DNA of 64,000 nt from Chaetorhynchus papuensis (Eukaryota > Chordata > Aves > Passeriformes > Rhipiduridae), in contig VWYX01000124.1 of NCBI GenBank assembly GCA_013396525.1, forward strand, positions 1,018,408 to 1,082,407. Direction: 5' to 3'. The translations under genes and the position numbers were made by a program. Numbering within the stretch: the first letter of the stretch is position 1; every line of letters begins with the position of its first letter. Of the stretch, positions 35,781 through 49,893 are shown in pieces. A model generated the notes under the pieces. It had not been told where the DNA came from. It made no database searches and was given only the letters and a program-made list of their open reading frames with translations.

Positions 35781-38700
35781 GGAATCCAATGAGAGAACAA
35801 AAAACAGAACAAAATCATTTATCCTGCTACAGGTACCCCTAGGAAAGAGTATTGTGTGGGATTCATTATACCAAACTTTAGGCAATCAGAGGAAGTGCTT
35901 GTGTTTCTAATCACTCCAATGTTCTTAAATAAATCCTGTCAAAGAGAGACGAACCATCATCTTTGGAGAGCAGCTAGGACCTGGTCTACCTCTTTCTTTT
36001 AGTGAGGGAACTAAATACTCTGGCTTTGTGCAAGCACTGTGTAATCTTGAATAACTCTTGAGAAAGCCAATTCTTTTCTTCCTAAAGTGAATTGCTGAGA
36101 TGACAGCTCAAGACGTCTTTGAAAATAGATATTTGGCAGGTTAAACTGCTTCAGAATGATTTGTGGAGGTAGGATACTTCATGAGTTGCACAATGTTTGT
36201 GTCCTGCCATGTCCTGTCAAACCAGTAAGATTTTAAGGGGTACCTTCAAGGTCACACAACAGCTTCATACATCCAGTTGGTTCTAATGGTGATGAGATCA
36301 CTACAAAGAACCAGAGTAGTTGCTAACTGGCATATACTGTTTGGGGAATTCATGAAATCTTCATCACTGACATGTTTAAAAGCTGAATGGACTAATGACT
36401 GTCAGGAGGAATTGAGTAAAATTCATTCAGTCCTGCCTTCAGTCATATCTGTAGGTCTATAAAGGCTTCACTATGTTGGAATGCATTCTAAAACCTGTCT
36501 CTTATTAATAGAAAATAAATTGCAGCCTCGGTAACCTAAAGCTTGACTTGGGGAGTTAACATCATATTTGAGAAGGAAATTGAAAAATAAAGTAGAGCTT
36601 TGTGGATGTATGAAAGCAATTTTGTTATTCTGCTTATGCAGAAAGTGTAGGTAGATTTATATTACTGTACCCTTGCCCAAAGCACGGGTAACAGAGACTG
36701 ATTTGTGTTACAGTGCTGAGAGCCAGCTACCTCTGGAACTAATCTGAACATCCTCATCACATAGTGTTTTTCCCTGGATCTCCTTTGGAGTTCTGTGATG
36801 TGCATGGGATCTCACTCATATAAATCTTGTGGGGCTTGGGTTTTTTGCAGGTGAGAGGGTGCTCAGCTGCAGTTTTCAGGAGGAGTGTGAAACTACATGT
36901 CCTATGACTGTGTGGGGTGTAATATCACATGAGGTGTCTAGGACTGCAACATTTGCTGGAGTAATGGTGGAGGGCTGTAGGGGGAGAAAGAAGCCAAACC
37001 TCTCCTCCATTCTGCAATCCATGCAGAGCAGCAGACCTCTTAGAAGGCAATTCAGACAAGGAACTCAGACATCCTTGTGTTCCTCCTTCATCTTCTCCTA
37101 TCCACTGTGCATGACTGGAAAAGATCTGGTCATTCCTAGCAGACATTGGAGAAGAATGATTATGTTCACTGTGTCCAAAATCAGCAATTCAGTCACAGAT
37201 CAATAGATTTTTGGGGTGTTGTGTATCAGGAATCATTTCCTAATCACAGATGGTAGTTCTGTTTTCTTTCTGTTTTCTTCTTGTTTGCGAGAATCACAAA
37301 GAGTTTCTCCCATTATCTTCCACTCGTGTCAGATCTACTGAATGTGTCTCACTGACACCTAAATGTATTTCAGGATTCACAGGCGGAATTGCTGGATGCA
37401 TGGATGTGGGAGTGGCTCTGCTCCTGTGGAAGTCAATAACAGTTTCACAGTTGACCTCACTTGAAAGAGAGCTCAAAATCAAAGCTCAGTGCTTTTGAAA
37501 TCCATACCCTACATATTTAAATTCCTCCACTCCTTCTTCATGAACTTAATTTTCATAACAGTAATCCTTTTCCATTGAGAAGACCTACTTACTATGTCCA
37601 TGAAATGTTATAACAAAACAATTTAGAAAATAATAATGTCTGTGTTCTTTTATCACAACTACCATTTATAAATTATTTCTGCTATTTCTTGAAATCTATA
37701 CTGTCTCATAATTTTGTGTTTTCCATTGGTTTATTTTGTCACTTTCCTGAGTGTATAAACATATCTATATTAATATAATGAACTTTGTACTTTGGAGTCC
37801 TTACTACTGAGCTGTTTGTAAATCAAACCAATATAAAATCACAATGAATCGACTATTTAAGAACAATTCTTGGTACACTAAAATACTAATCTTGCAAAAC
37901 TTATTCACTTGTCTTGTAGCATCATAATAAAAGCAAGACGACATGCAACATTCATTGTCTTCCAGTGTAAATAAAAGTGTAATAATGCCACATTAGTGAC
38001 ATTAGTGATTAAAACAATATGGACTGAAAGCAGTGTTACGTTTTGTGTTAATTCATAAATAGCTAAACATAGTTCAGGTACATTCACATTCCTTCCTCCC
38101 AAAGAAAATATTATGTCATAGCCTATAAGTTTGTTTTATTGGTCTCCTGAGAATCAATAAGAACAGTCTGAACACAGCCAGAGCTAAACTGCCAGGGAAA
38201 TTGTGCAGGTAAGTGTTCTGTGCTGCTGTCTGTTGGTCAAAATGAAACTGAAATAATTACATTCATGCCCATGGTGGGTATACAAGATTTTCTCCTCTTC
38301 TCCCTTGTAGCAACCCATGCTTAAGCTGTTAAATTTCAGATACTGTGTTTGTTATGGAGGTTATAGCTGTGATTTAACTGAAAAGCAATTGGATTAATTA
38401 CTTGATATATTTGATACTTAACAAATTACTCAACATATCGTGAGTAGCTCACCACAGCTGAACCTGTCTGGATGGTGAAATCAAGGCAGAAGAAGTACCA
38501 GGAGGTCTTTGATGGGTTGGGGGTGGTATGCTGACTTCAGGCTCAATGTGCCCCCAGGACTCAACCTTCTGTACTGTGCTGACATCTGGCATCTGTCAGC
38601 TTAGTGACACAAGACACAAATTTTTCAGTGATTTGCAAGAGATGAGCTGAAAGAACCAAAGTCAATTTTCTTTCTATTTACTTTAAAGTCACTGTGACAG

Positions 38701-41700
38701 ATGGAATGGTTAACTTGAGTGGGGAGACAGTAATGCCTTGTCCCAGGTGAGCACAGAGACTCAGCTCTTGTGCACGGAATCACTGAGGCTTGTGGACTGG
38801 TCCAGGCTAAGAAGGAAACTATATAGGTTATGGCAGAGTTTCTCTTCAGTAGAATGAAGAAACACTCCCCCTTCTTCAAATGAAGATGAACATATTTTAG
38901 AGGATTCATAGGCTCTAGGGCTTCACTGTTCCTCTGGAGCAAGCCCTGAGATGCACACATGTGAAAGTAAGAGGAAGATGGATGAAAAGGCCTGAAGTGC
39001 CAAGGATGCTGTGTGAAGATCCATATTTTAGTTGTTTCTGCCTCCATGTCCAGTTCATCCATTATTTTCCAGATGTTTTAAAATGCAGCCTTCATGCAGG
39101 AGGTTCATGATGTTATTTTTGTAAATTTAATTGCTGGTTCAAACATTCAGCATCAGGATCTGTGGTCTACTCCCTAGTCCAGTGAACTTATACACATATA
39201 TATATAAAATAAGTATGTTTATACAAATAACATGAGGTAGGACAATTTGAAGAGGTGAAATTGAGAGAAAATATCCAAAAATATGCCATAGCAGTGCACA
39301 GAGTGCTCCGTTAGAAAGGAAAAACTATTTAGACTAAAATTGCTGCTTCTGATTGGAGGAAGAATACGGACTTCACTATCCCTGAAATACCGAATATGAT
39401 AGTAGCATTTCACCTCAGTTTACTTCCAAAAATGACTGATTTCATCCCTCAACCAAATTGAGAGCTCAGGATTATGAATAAGACATAGAAATAGATCTTT
39501 CTCTTCACCTTAGAATTAGGCATAAATTTTTCAGGACTGATGTATCCTTCCCTTCAGTAGTTCTTGACTATTTTAATCCTCCCTCTTTTTCATACAACAA
39601 CCTCCTTCATATTTCCCCTAAACTTTGTATGTAGAGCAGAGTGGCTCAAGTCAGTGCAGCAACTATCAACTGGTGTAAATGCCAATAGGTGCCTACCTGT
39701 TTGAGTTAGCCCCTGCATCACCATCTTTCAGATGGAGAGCAAGATTCAAGAAAACTCTTAGCAAACAAAATACTGTCCAGCAAAATCTCAAAACTTCTAG
39801 GAGTAATCTCTGTTCAGAAGAAAAAAACTTCACTCATCCCTCTGATGATCAAACTTTTTGTAAATGATAGCTAAGCAAGAGATTTCAGATGGAGTTAAAA
39901 ATGATTTAATTTTTTTAATGGAAGTGCTATCTCAGCCACTATGCAACAGGTTGCAGAGAGACCAGAAACTCCCGATTACTTCTATGACAGCAGGAGCTGT
40001 GCTCTGGGCTTATCCAACACCAAAATACCAATCCCAGAAAAAAAACCTCCAACAACCCAAACTCTAAATCCATTAATTGTGCATCTCTGACTGGCCCTTC
40101 TAAATCAGGAGAAACGTGGACCTGAAGTTTTTTGGGTTCATTGGTCTTCTGTCTCTGAAATAGGATCATGACTGGGGTCTTCATAGTCTTACAAGGACAT
40201 TGTGAGATGGCATTCATTAACATTTGATCGTTGCAGTGATGGAAAATCTGATGACAATGATAGGTCTGTCTTTAGACAAGTGTTTGAGATTTGAAAAGCA
40301 GGTTTTTAAGCTCAGTTTCACCCGGACAGTACTTTCAGCAAAGTTCGATACCCGTAACATGCGTGCATTTACTGCGTCGTGCTATTGCAGGGTGCTATGA
40401 GCAGTTGCTGTGCTCCACTCAACAAGAGGTGGCAATTTGGCACCACAGAGTAACTTCAGAGAGGCATTGTAGATTGTAATTACTTCGTGTCTGCTTTTGT
40501 GTTTTGACACCACCAGGTGAGAGGTGTTGGTGGTGTGCATGGCGTGGTTGTCTTTAAATGTAACCGAGCTGAACGTTTGATGAAGGAACAAAAGATAAAG
40601 CAAACCAGGCATGCAGAGTCAGACCTTTAAAAACAATCTTGATGTAAATGAGGAGAGGCTTTGTTACCAGATCAACAGACGGCAGAACTGCTCAATCCCC
40701 AGTTTGCAATGAAAGCATTTCATCCTATGCTACAGTAGCATGATAATTTTTATCCTATGGTTTTATTGCTGAAGCTGTGATAGTGTGTGTGAATATATAC
40801 ATACCCATACAGGCAAAATTTGTGTAATGAGATTAATGAAAGCAACAATAAATACGTTTTCAACATCATGCAGCTGGCAAAAAAATGAGGATTGTATCTA
40901 GAAATGCATTAGATCTACAAAAATAGATTAATTTTTAGAGCATTTATTGTTGTTACTATTTTTATTGCTATTATTTTTATTTCTAAGGCTTACTAGACTT
41001 CATTCTTTCAGACAAAAACATGCATATCAGCTTTGCAATGTGATTGCCTTATGGGCATAAAGCTTTGCATATTTACTGCCCATGAATCATACAAGTATGT
41101 GAAATCCAGTGAAGATTCAATTTTTCCTGCTAGATGCACCTCTAGCCGTTTAATTAAAATATGTATTATTAATAAAACTAGATTTAAGTCATATTTTTTA
41201 CAGATATGACTGAAACATTAAGGGCAAATTGTTTGATACTTTCATAGTAATTTGCTTTTAATGTTTTGTGCCTTAATCAAGGTAATCCTGGGATAAGGTT
41301 TGTACTGCTCGTGACTTCATGATGTTCAAGTAACCGAAAAGAGATTTAAGCGTTTTCCAAGACAAAGTCGCATGTACTTATGAAATTGGCTTCAAATTTT
41401 TGCTGCAGAGGGAACCCTACACATCAGCAAAATGCAATAAAATGTACCTATTTAGAAAACTCTTCTTGTTGCACAGATTGCAGTCTATTATATCCATCTT
41501 CATTAAGTAAGTGTCAGGTTATTGTTTTATTCCAACCCTTGTGAAGCCGTAGATGTCACAGTGCCCTGTTCACTGAATTTATCTTCCACTTCCTGGTAAA
41601 TTTCCCTGGATCCAGTGTCTGGTATGTAGATACACTGATAGATGTGGTGGCACACAACTGTGCATACCTGTTGGTAAAGGATCAATAACTCTCTGAGCAT

Positions 41701-42422
41701 CATCTTAGCTTGCCTACAATTTAATTCTGCATAATTGTGTCTGTTTGTGTCTAATGAAGATTTTGGCTGCAACAAGCTTATTAATTACTTTTTAAACAGA
41801 TTTTAATTTTTAATTTTTAACTTCCAAGTTATTTTATAATCCTAATGGAAGTGTGGCTAGTGGGAGTTTGTGAGGATATCTTCCCTAAGAAAGGGGTAAA
41901 ATGTAATTAAACATATCACTCAATTGCGATAAGAAATTGCAGATACAAAAGTCTTATGTAAATTTGCCAGTCAGAGAGGAAGCAGTGATTAACGGAATAA
42001 AGGGAAGATTTTATATACTTTATGCTCAATTTATTGTTTTTTTGGCTGTGGAGGATCACTGTATTCTGCACAGGTTGGAATCCATGGCGTATAATTTCAT
42101 CAGGTATTACTGAAATCACTGCACACCAAGAAGTTTCCTGCACATTACAGGTGTACATAGCACTTTGACAGATGAGAAAAAACACAGGGAAACCTGTGAG
42201 ATGTCTCCAGAGAGGAAATCACAGCTCTGTCCTGAAAGCGACCTCCAGAGAACTCATGAAAACTACAGGACAGAAGATTCCAGTTTTATCTCAATTTGAC
42301 TCCAAATTTTAACACTACTGGTAAAACAAAAGCAAGTGTTTGCAGCAAAAACAATTTTGCAAGTCAAGTACGGAAAAATCATTTTTATTTTAGAGTGTGT
42401 CTTTGCCACACAGTTATGGAAG
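35781..42422. other. Unique non-coding stretch
   Basis: No recognisable gene. Open frames at 36829-37206 (+) and 38625-39062 (-, 145 codons) lack any domain I recognise. A short (TA)n lies near 39194. The region 41030-41400 has many homeodomain-type sites and less repetitive texture, and is a candidate conserved element. An inverted repeat ACACCACC/GGTGGTGT lies at 40507-40536. Confidence 0.55.
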
Positions 42423-42640
42423 CATAGAATGGTTTGGGTTGGAAGGCTCCTTTAAAGATCATCTTTCCACCCCCATGCAATGAGCAGGGACATTCAGCTG
42501 GATCAGTTTTCTCAGAGCCACATCCAACCTGGCCTTGAATGCTTCCAGCAGTGGGGCATCCACCACTTCCCTGGGTAACCCGCTCCAGTGTTTTACTACC
42601 CTCATTGTAAAAAATCTCCTTCTTATAACTGCATATAGAA
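42423..42640 (-). mobile_element. CR1 LINE, 3' end (5'-truncated)
   Basis: A CR1 3' end in minus orientation. The plus strand begins 'catagaatggtttgggttgg' (the complement of the CR1 tail) and continues through 'ctggccttgaatgcttccag' near 42530, 'ggggcatccaccacttccctggg' near 42553, and a decayed 'ttgtaaaaaatctccttctta' block near 42606. The piece is about 215 bases and contains no ORF2. A minus-strand open frame over it (from 42710 to 42459) translates partly to the same accidental peptide as the copy at 492, confirming shared descent rather than coding. Confidence 0.93.
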
Positions 42641-45600
42641 AGTACACTTTATATTTTTCATATATTAATATGTTGCTGATTTTCATAGCTCTTTTCTTTA
42701 CTCTGACCATTTAAAGACTTATTTGACAACATAGGATATACCAAAAACCCCAAAACCATATACTAGTATAAGAAATAAAATTAGTTTAAAAAATCTTGAC
42801 TCATGCCTTTTTATTAAAAGCACAAATTTTGCTGAAATAGCCACTTCGTTCAAAGCAGAACAAAATAACAAATATATTTTCTTTTTGTTTGCCTACTTGT
42901 TTTTGAACCTTCGAGGGTCTGATGTTCAAACTTTTCTACACAAATATATAATTAGGAAAACCTTTATGTCAGAAAGGAAAAATCAAAGTTACCACCTAAA
43001 GACTTCTCAAACAGGGGCTTTAAGAAAAACTGTCATGAGAATAAAAATAACATTTTAAGAATAGCAGTTCTGGCCTGACTGGTGGATCTCTGGTCAAGGA
43101 TTTATTTCCATAAATGAAAGGATAGCAAACACTTCCTATATGGATAAAATATTCTACAATTACAGGGACCCCAAAGACAAAACATATTCCAGAGTAACCA
43201 ATTTGATTTGTTAGTGGCAAACTATTCTTTGCTGCAGTAAAAAGGCAAGACACAGTCTTGGAAATTTGGAATTGGGGTGCAAATTAATCATAATCAGAAG
43301 TGGTGTTAGAATGACACATATTTGTTATATAACTGTTTGCATTGCACTGGTATATTACCATTACCATATTTTGTAAAAAAATATAAAATATTCTATAGTA
43401 TTCTCAACTGACTTGTTTAAAGTAACATCCAATATTTTACATTTAGATAATACACTGCATAAATACCATACACACTACATAAATGTCATAATATTTTTAA
43501 ATACATATTCTAACATTTTTATGCTAAATTCAGGAGACATTTAGTGTGTTCTATTTCTAACCTTTCCTTTCTGCATTTCTGTGTTTGAATGATTCAGCTG
43601 ATCTCTCATGGGTGCTCAAGGATGGTGAAAACTAAAATCACATGCCTAACACTTTTTGGAAATTTTTAAAATAAATCTTTCATAGACAATTTTAGAATTT
43701 TGTTCTCATAGAGTTTTGCAAAGAAAACCTCCTGTTTAATTTTTATTTGTTGCAAAAAACAATCTTTAAAATGAACTTGTTTAGAGTACAGAAATAAGGT
43801 ATTCCCCATTCACAAATCACCCACAAAAAATCCACATTACTGTTTCTGTAGCAATGCATAAATTCAAAATTGGATCAATTTACAAATATTTGTGTTATAT
43901 TTGAGGACACTGGTTAAACAAGCAAACCAAAAAAAGCTCAATTAATTATATATTTTTTATAAAGAATTCAAGCCTACTTTATGCCTAATTTGTAATTTTT
44001 TTAATTAGTACAGAAACTCCAGACCTCTGTTCCAAAGTAGTAAAAATGTTATTTTCTTACCAAACGTAAAGGGGTAAGAGAGAAACCTGTGATATCAGAA
44101 AGAAATGATGCCATTCTAATCCTACCTATCAAAGAATTTTTTCTTTCTATTGATTTCTACATTGGTTTAGAAGAGACATCCTGCTTCAGGTGTCCCTACA
44201 GCTCACGTTTTTCATTGTGAAATAAATGTAAGAATTTGATCTCTTATATCAAGATATCTCCCTAGAAGTAGAACTGAAAATATAATGTTATTTTATTGAA
44301 TGTGAGTCAAGCAGAATTATTGATTCAAACTACTATTTATGAATTCAGGAATTGACTTTGCCTACTGATTTAGTCACAGATTTTGAAAATTCTTTTGTCC
44401 CAGATCTTCTATTTTACAATAGATCTTATTCCTATGGTTCTGCTTTTTGACACAAGGACCAGATCCTACATATCTGTAAAATTCATCATTCCTTTATCCG
44501 GAAACATAGGCAGAAAAAATGAACTTTTAAAATGTGCAACAACCTGAGTAAAACTACGCACACAATATATTTCACCTTTAATATGACTGTCAGATTAGCA
44601 GATCTGTTTAATTCTTGCTGCTTCCCCATTTATATTCCCCCAGTGTTATTCCAAAGAAAAATAACGTTTGATGTTTAATTTCTTTTCTACGCTCTGTAAA
44701 CTAACTGCATGGGAAATTGTAATTACGAAACACCACAACAAAGAATAGCTCAAAATACTAAAATGACACTGAAATACATGGTGAATAATGACTGCAGGTC
44801 TGAATGGTGTTTAGTTTTTAATATCTGCTAATAGCTGAAGTAGAAGGTGAGCAGCCATTGGACAAGTAGGCAGACAGACAGCAAGTATAATTTGGCAAAA
44901 GAAGTTGGGATTCCTCTACCTGACCACAGATGTCTACATCTTACATGTCCTTTCTAGATCCAGTGGAAAGAAATGAGAAAGAAAAAAGGCACTTCCAGAG
45001 TGAATTGAATTTCATTCTTAAATAGAAATCTATCTTAGGTCAGATGAGCAATGCCCCAGAATAACTTGTTCAGACACTTCTTTGTAGACACTTACATAAG
45101 TGACGGGTAGAGCCAGATGGAAACAAGATCCTTCCTTTTCTTCCTACAGGATAGAAGCATATTCATTTTATTCAATATTTTTACTTATATTTTAACTCTG
45201 AAAAAGGAAAAACAGACTGTTTCTCTCACCACGGTCATTCACGTCTGGAAATGCAAGAGAGAGCAGCCGCAGAGAAAATCTTTGCTGGGACTGAGAAAAG
45301 TCCACCCACTTACTAAGGAGGAGTGTGTGTCACCTGTATTTTGGATTTTGTGCAACAATCCCTGTAGCTCATTTCTCTATAAACAGAGCTCTGCTTAGAG
45401 GGCAGGCTCTGCCATGAGGTCAGCTGGCCAGAGGGGCTGTGCCGTGGGCCACAGGACTAAAGGGGTGTTGGTTGTTCATGTCCAGTAAGTGGAAGGAATT
45501 TGCACGTTGCTGAGGAAGTGTCCACTGTTACTGATCATACACAGGTAGCAGCAGTGAGTACACAAATCGCTATTTCTCCTTGCACAGCAAATTTTATTGA

Positions 45601-46900
45601 ACTGTTTGTATTTTTAACCTTTGGGAGTGGTTTAAAAGTGGTTTAGAACTAATTCACAGCAGGAACAGCTTTCTGCTCTGATAGAATATACTTCTGGTAA
45701 AATCAAAGTATGTCCACTCCAAACATTCCCACATAGGCAAAACCAAACTGCTCTATCAGTAGTGGAACTGATGAGTTTATTTTCTATTGGGTTGTTTTCT
45801 GTGTACTTCATAACTTTCTACTGCAATGATCTTCCATCCAGGTGGCCCTCTGACCACAATACCTTATCTGTCCCTCATATGATGACACCTCTAGAGTAAC
45901 CTCAGTACCTTGCTGTGCCCAGCCCCTTTGACGAAGCACTCTGTGAATTGTCTCATAAATCCTGCTGGCAGAGCAGAAGATTCCTCCCTCAGCCATTTGT
46001 CTGCATTGTACATTCATGCTTGTTCACTGACCAAAAACTAAGGTACTTGTGGCTTTCCCTGTTCCTTCGTGGATGGATTTTTCCATTATTTCTACTTCTT
46101 TTTTCCCACTGTATGAAAACCAACATATTATTTAGGTACTTTTATATATTTGAACTTAGATTCAAATGTCAGAAGCCAGTCGAAGAACAAATTTCAGAAC
46201 AACATATAGCAGAGTGATCTCCTGGGAAAATGGGCAGGGCACTAAGAGAGTTCTGTGGGATGTCTGGTTACCACCTTTTCATCTTTTCTTACCATTCTCT
46301 TCTGCAGAGTCATTCTCTACCTGTCTCTTCCCAGTCACTGACTCAAGAGGAACAGCTTTCCATGGGCTGGCAGACCACTCAATGGTTTCCTTAAGATGTG
46401 AGTACAGCAATTTCAAGGACCAGTCATTAGGGCTGTGCTCCATTTTGTCTGTGGGGTTATGGAAGCAGTATGAAGTCAAGAACACTCACAAAGAGGTTCA
46501 CCTGAGTAGAAGTAGATACCTACCCCACAGATACATAAATATGAGATAGTGACTGTAGGCTTCCCATGTGTGGAAATAAATCAGTGTAATTAACTTTATT
46601 CTAATGCCAGCACCAAAACTTATCTGATGTACAGAAGTATGGAGTTACCCTTTTTATACTACTGACTCTGAAGTGCCACTAAAAGTTACTTGCAAATTTA
46701 GATGGCATGAATTCAATCCTGAATGTCTTCAATTCTTGTATGGGCGACCTAAACTGAGCCTGAGCCCCAGGCAACATAAGAGTCTCATTTTTCTTTGTGG
46801 CAGACAAGGCTGGAGAACACTTAGGAAGAAACTTCTTCCAATTTGTCTGACTTCTACAGGCCAGGTACCATCTCTTACCTTGAAATCACTTCTGAGAAGA
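42641..46900. other. Unique AT-rich non-coding stretch
   Basis: No recognisable gene. A pair of 20-base tandem units with four differences lies at 43452-43491. The segment 44600-44720 contains TTTAATTT and GTAATTAC type sites. The open frames at 45915-46217 and 46166-46549 have no recognisable domain. The 150 bases before the CR1 at 46901 (46745-46890) are slightly richer in GC but I cannot assign them. Confidence 0.55.
43452..43491 (+). repeat. 20-bp imperfect tandem duplication
   Basis: Two adjacent 20-base units built on 'acact.cataaat' differ at about four positions. It is a short local duplication in AT-rich unique DNA. Confidence 0.6.
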
Positions 46901-47085
46901 AGAATCACACAATCACACCATTATTTGGGTAGGAAGGGAGCTCATGAGAAAATCTTGGTAAAACCCTCGGCTCAAGCAGATTCACAAGACCAGGTTGCCC
47001 AGGACCATGTATCTCCTCAGGTGGACACTTCACAACAATTCTGGGAAACTTGCGCTAGTGTGTGGCCACCATCACAGTAAACACG
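46901..47085 (-). mobile_element. CR1 LINE, 3' end (diverged)
   Basis: A CR1 3' end in minus orientation. On the plus strand it begins with complements of two tail units ('agaatcacacaatcacac'), then a degraded 'ttgggtaggaagggagct', then 'accaggttgcccaggaccatgt' near 46989, and ends in a decayed block near 47040-47085 ('ctgggaaacttgcgctagtg...ccaccatcacagtaaa') that matches the usual 'CTGGGCAGCCTGTTCCAGTG...CACCCTCACAGTAAA'. Its arrangement resembles the 12753 copy. It is more diverged than the neighbouring copy at 47352, so it is probably older. Confidence 0.82.
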
Positions 47086-47351
47086 GCTAACATGTATCAT
47101 ATTAAGAGATCTTAAATTTTAATTAATTTGGGGGCTAAAAGGAAAAAAAAGGAATTATTATCTGATTTTTTTTTTTTACAGGGAATGCAAAAAAGCAAGA
47201 GATATCTGTTTATTATTGGCCCAAAGTTTTAGAATTTGCTGCTGAAAACAATGAGAAGGCATTAACAGAGTTCCCGGAGACAAAGAAATTCATATTGTCA
47301 TTGAATTCATGTGGTGTTGAAGAAAAACATGTGCAATCACCTAAGCGTGAG
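47086..47351. other. Spacer between two minus-strand CR1 copies
   Basis: About 265 AT-rich bases with a T11-like run near 47167. No gene or repeat is recognisable. Confidence 0.6.
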
Positions 47352-47514
47352 AGAATCATAGCATCACAGAATGGTTTGGGCTGGAAGGGGCCATAAAGAT
47401 AATCTGGTTCCAAGTCCCCTGACATAGCCAGGGACATCATTAACTAGACCAAGTTTCTCAAAGCCCCATCCAGCCTGGCCTTGAACACTTCCAAACCTGG
47501 GCCATCCACTCCAA
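47352..47514 (-). mobile_element. CR1 LINE, 3' end (5'-truncated)
   Basis: A CR1 3' end in minus orientation. The plus strand reads 'agaatcatagcatcacagaa' (complement of decayed tail units), 'tggtttgggctggaaggggcc', 'catagccagggacatc', 'gccccatccagcctggccttg' and 'gaacacttccaaacctgggcc', after which similarity fades into a short GA-rich patch ('gtgagagagagagtgg'). It belongs to the same subfamily type as the copies at 492, 42423 and 61264. Confidence 0.92.
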
Positions 47515-49893
47515 AGTGAGAGAGAGAGTGGTAGTCCCAAGACCTTACATTTCCATCCAGAGCCTGGCCATGCTTTTTTCATTAGCATGTGGCTTTAGCA
47601 GGTTGTTTTGATGATGCAAAGAGCCAGGTATGCCTTCTTCACAAGGATACATCTATGTTTCCTGGATCCAGAGATTCCTTTTGCCACAGCTTCTGGACTG
47701 CCTTTTCTTCATGTGGACACAAGTTGCAGTGTTTCCAGGAATAAATTATTAGAAAGATGTGTCCAGCGTGTCCAGCCCTGTTTTCCACCAATAGGTGCAG
47801 GTTTAAATCTATTACTGCAAACGTTGCAGCAGCTGTTCCTGCACTCATCTCTGGACAAAATATCTTCAGTCAAAGAATCCTGAAATTTTTGTTGTGCTTG
47901 GTTGTGTCTGACGTTTGTTGGTTTTTCATTCCCTGTTGTAGCTAGGGATTACTCAAAATTTGGTTTGCTTTGCTCTTTTTTGTTTGTTTGTTTATAGAGT
48001 GACATGGTAGAAGTGTTGATATGCAGAATTGATGACTATCAGGTCATCAGCTCTCTTGAGGTCACTGAAGAAGCATCCAAACCAAAAGAGTAAGGGCTCA
48101 GTTCTGCAAAATCTTGGAAATGGCTCATTTCCAGAGAATTTTGCATTCATCACAGGGGAGTTAAAAGCCTTCTCTGGGTAATAAGCCCTTATATCCTGTT
48201 ATGTCACTGGATATAGCACTACTACACAGTCTACAGCAAGATTTACAATTTTAAGTCTGAATTTACTTTCCTCCCATAAGAGTTCAGGAACAATTATCAT
48301 TGAACATATGAGTATTCCAACATTTTGGTCTTCCTTTGTTTACCCCCACTAGGAGGCATAAACACAAATAAGAGTTATAAAAAACCCCACTTTTTGAAGA
48401 AAAGTGCTGAAAGCAGTAAGAGTACGCTGCTGTAATGGAAATACATCAGGTTAATGTCATTTTTAGAGTCCTCACAGAAACAGCTGGACAGCTTTAAAAA
48501 TAAATAAATAGAAATTTGTTTTAGAAAGAGGGTCTTAACTATAAAATCATCACTGTGTTATCAGAGAATGACAAATCCCACTAGCAAATGCCCAGCTTTA
48601 TATTTCTTTAATAGTTGGAGCTCCTGAAAAGCCTGAATTGGGTCAGAGTGCTTTTAACCTGGCTGAAAAAATCTAAAGATGGGATTGTTCAATTCTATCA
48701 ATTCTTCATTTCCTATTACCAGAAACTGTTTGGGGGTTTCAATATATGAAAGGTAAAAAGATCACGAGGCAACACTGAAGCAGGTAAATATTGACAGACC
48801 CAAAGCACATACCAGTGTCCTACTGAGACTTAAAACAACTGCCTGTGCTGCTCAGGGACCAAGTCAATCCTATGGATGGGAGCTGTCAGGGTAAAACTTT
48901 CACAGTTTTCTCATTTTGGCTGTATAAATGTGTTCCTTCTATTAGATTTCTTTATCCCTTTTAGCCTTTCTAAATGACAATTAACTCTGCCTACCCTATC
49001 AATAGCAGGTAATTTATTTGTTTTTACAGCTGAGTCTGATTGTCATTGATTTTATTGGAGTAATTTGCTGGAAATGATTTTTTAATGTTAGATTTATTAC
49101 AGAGGCACTTCATTGTCCAATAAATGAAGTAAATTGTATTTTAAAAGTAGAAAAATTAAAGAACCACTGAAATTTGAATGAGTTTTTTACAAGCGTATTA
49201 GTTCAAAAGGTCCCTTATGCATCTCTTGTATGGACCCCAGTCTGCACACAAGAGATTTTCATTCTGGGCTTTTGTGGGCTCCCAAAAGCACAAGCCTGAA
49301 CCACACAGAAGCAGACCTGGGTGCAGCAGTGACTCAGAGAGGGATTGTGCCCTCCATACTCACTCCAACTTGTAGTGTGTGAATTCATCCCGTTCAGTGG
49401 GACTGATACTCATGACAAAGAAAGATATTGAAAATGAGCCTTTTATTTATTGATGTATTTCTCCTTTTACCGGCTGTCTCCCTGAGTTTTCAAACCTCTT
49501 GCTTACTCTGTTTCAACCAGCTGCAGCTGGGAGTAGGATTTGTGACTTGCTCACCTTTGAGATCTGCTCTCTGTAGTGGTTCAATTGCTCTGCATAAAGA
49601 TGCTGCAAACCATCCTGGAGAACAGTAAATTACAAATTATCACCTCTGCCTCTCAGTGTAGTTTACAGTCGGATTTTTAGCTGAATGTGACATAAGTTTC
49701 CATTATATTTAGATTAAAACAAAAGGATTTGTTATGTTGTGTGCACTTCATTTTTCAGGCCTTTTTGTGCACAGAAAGCATGGCCACACTGTGCTACACC
49801 AAGCAAAGGACATTTTCAAGAATTTCTTCTGAGGCACTGCCTCTCCATGCTGACCCAGTGAAGAGCTCTGCCTTCAGGACATGATTGCAGTCC

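Noticed and set aside
36829..37206. 125-codon plus-strand open frame
   Set aside because: No recognisable domain; its length is compatible with chance.
38625..39062. 145-codon minus-strand open frame
   Set aside because: No recognisable domain or repeat of family motifs, and chance alone can give a few frames of this length in 64 kb.
46166..46549. 127-codon plus-strand open frame
   Set aside because: No recognisable domain; its length is compatible with chance.
46745..46890. 'aacacttaggaagaaacttc' resembling an internal CR1 segment on the plus strand
   Set aside because: The flanking sequence does not continue as CR1, and the confirmed CR1 beside it is on the other strand.
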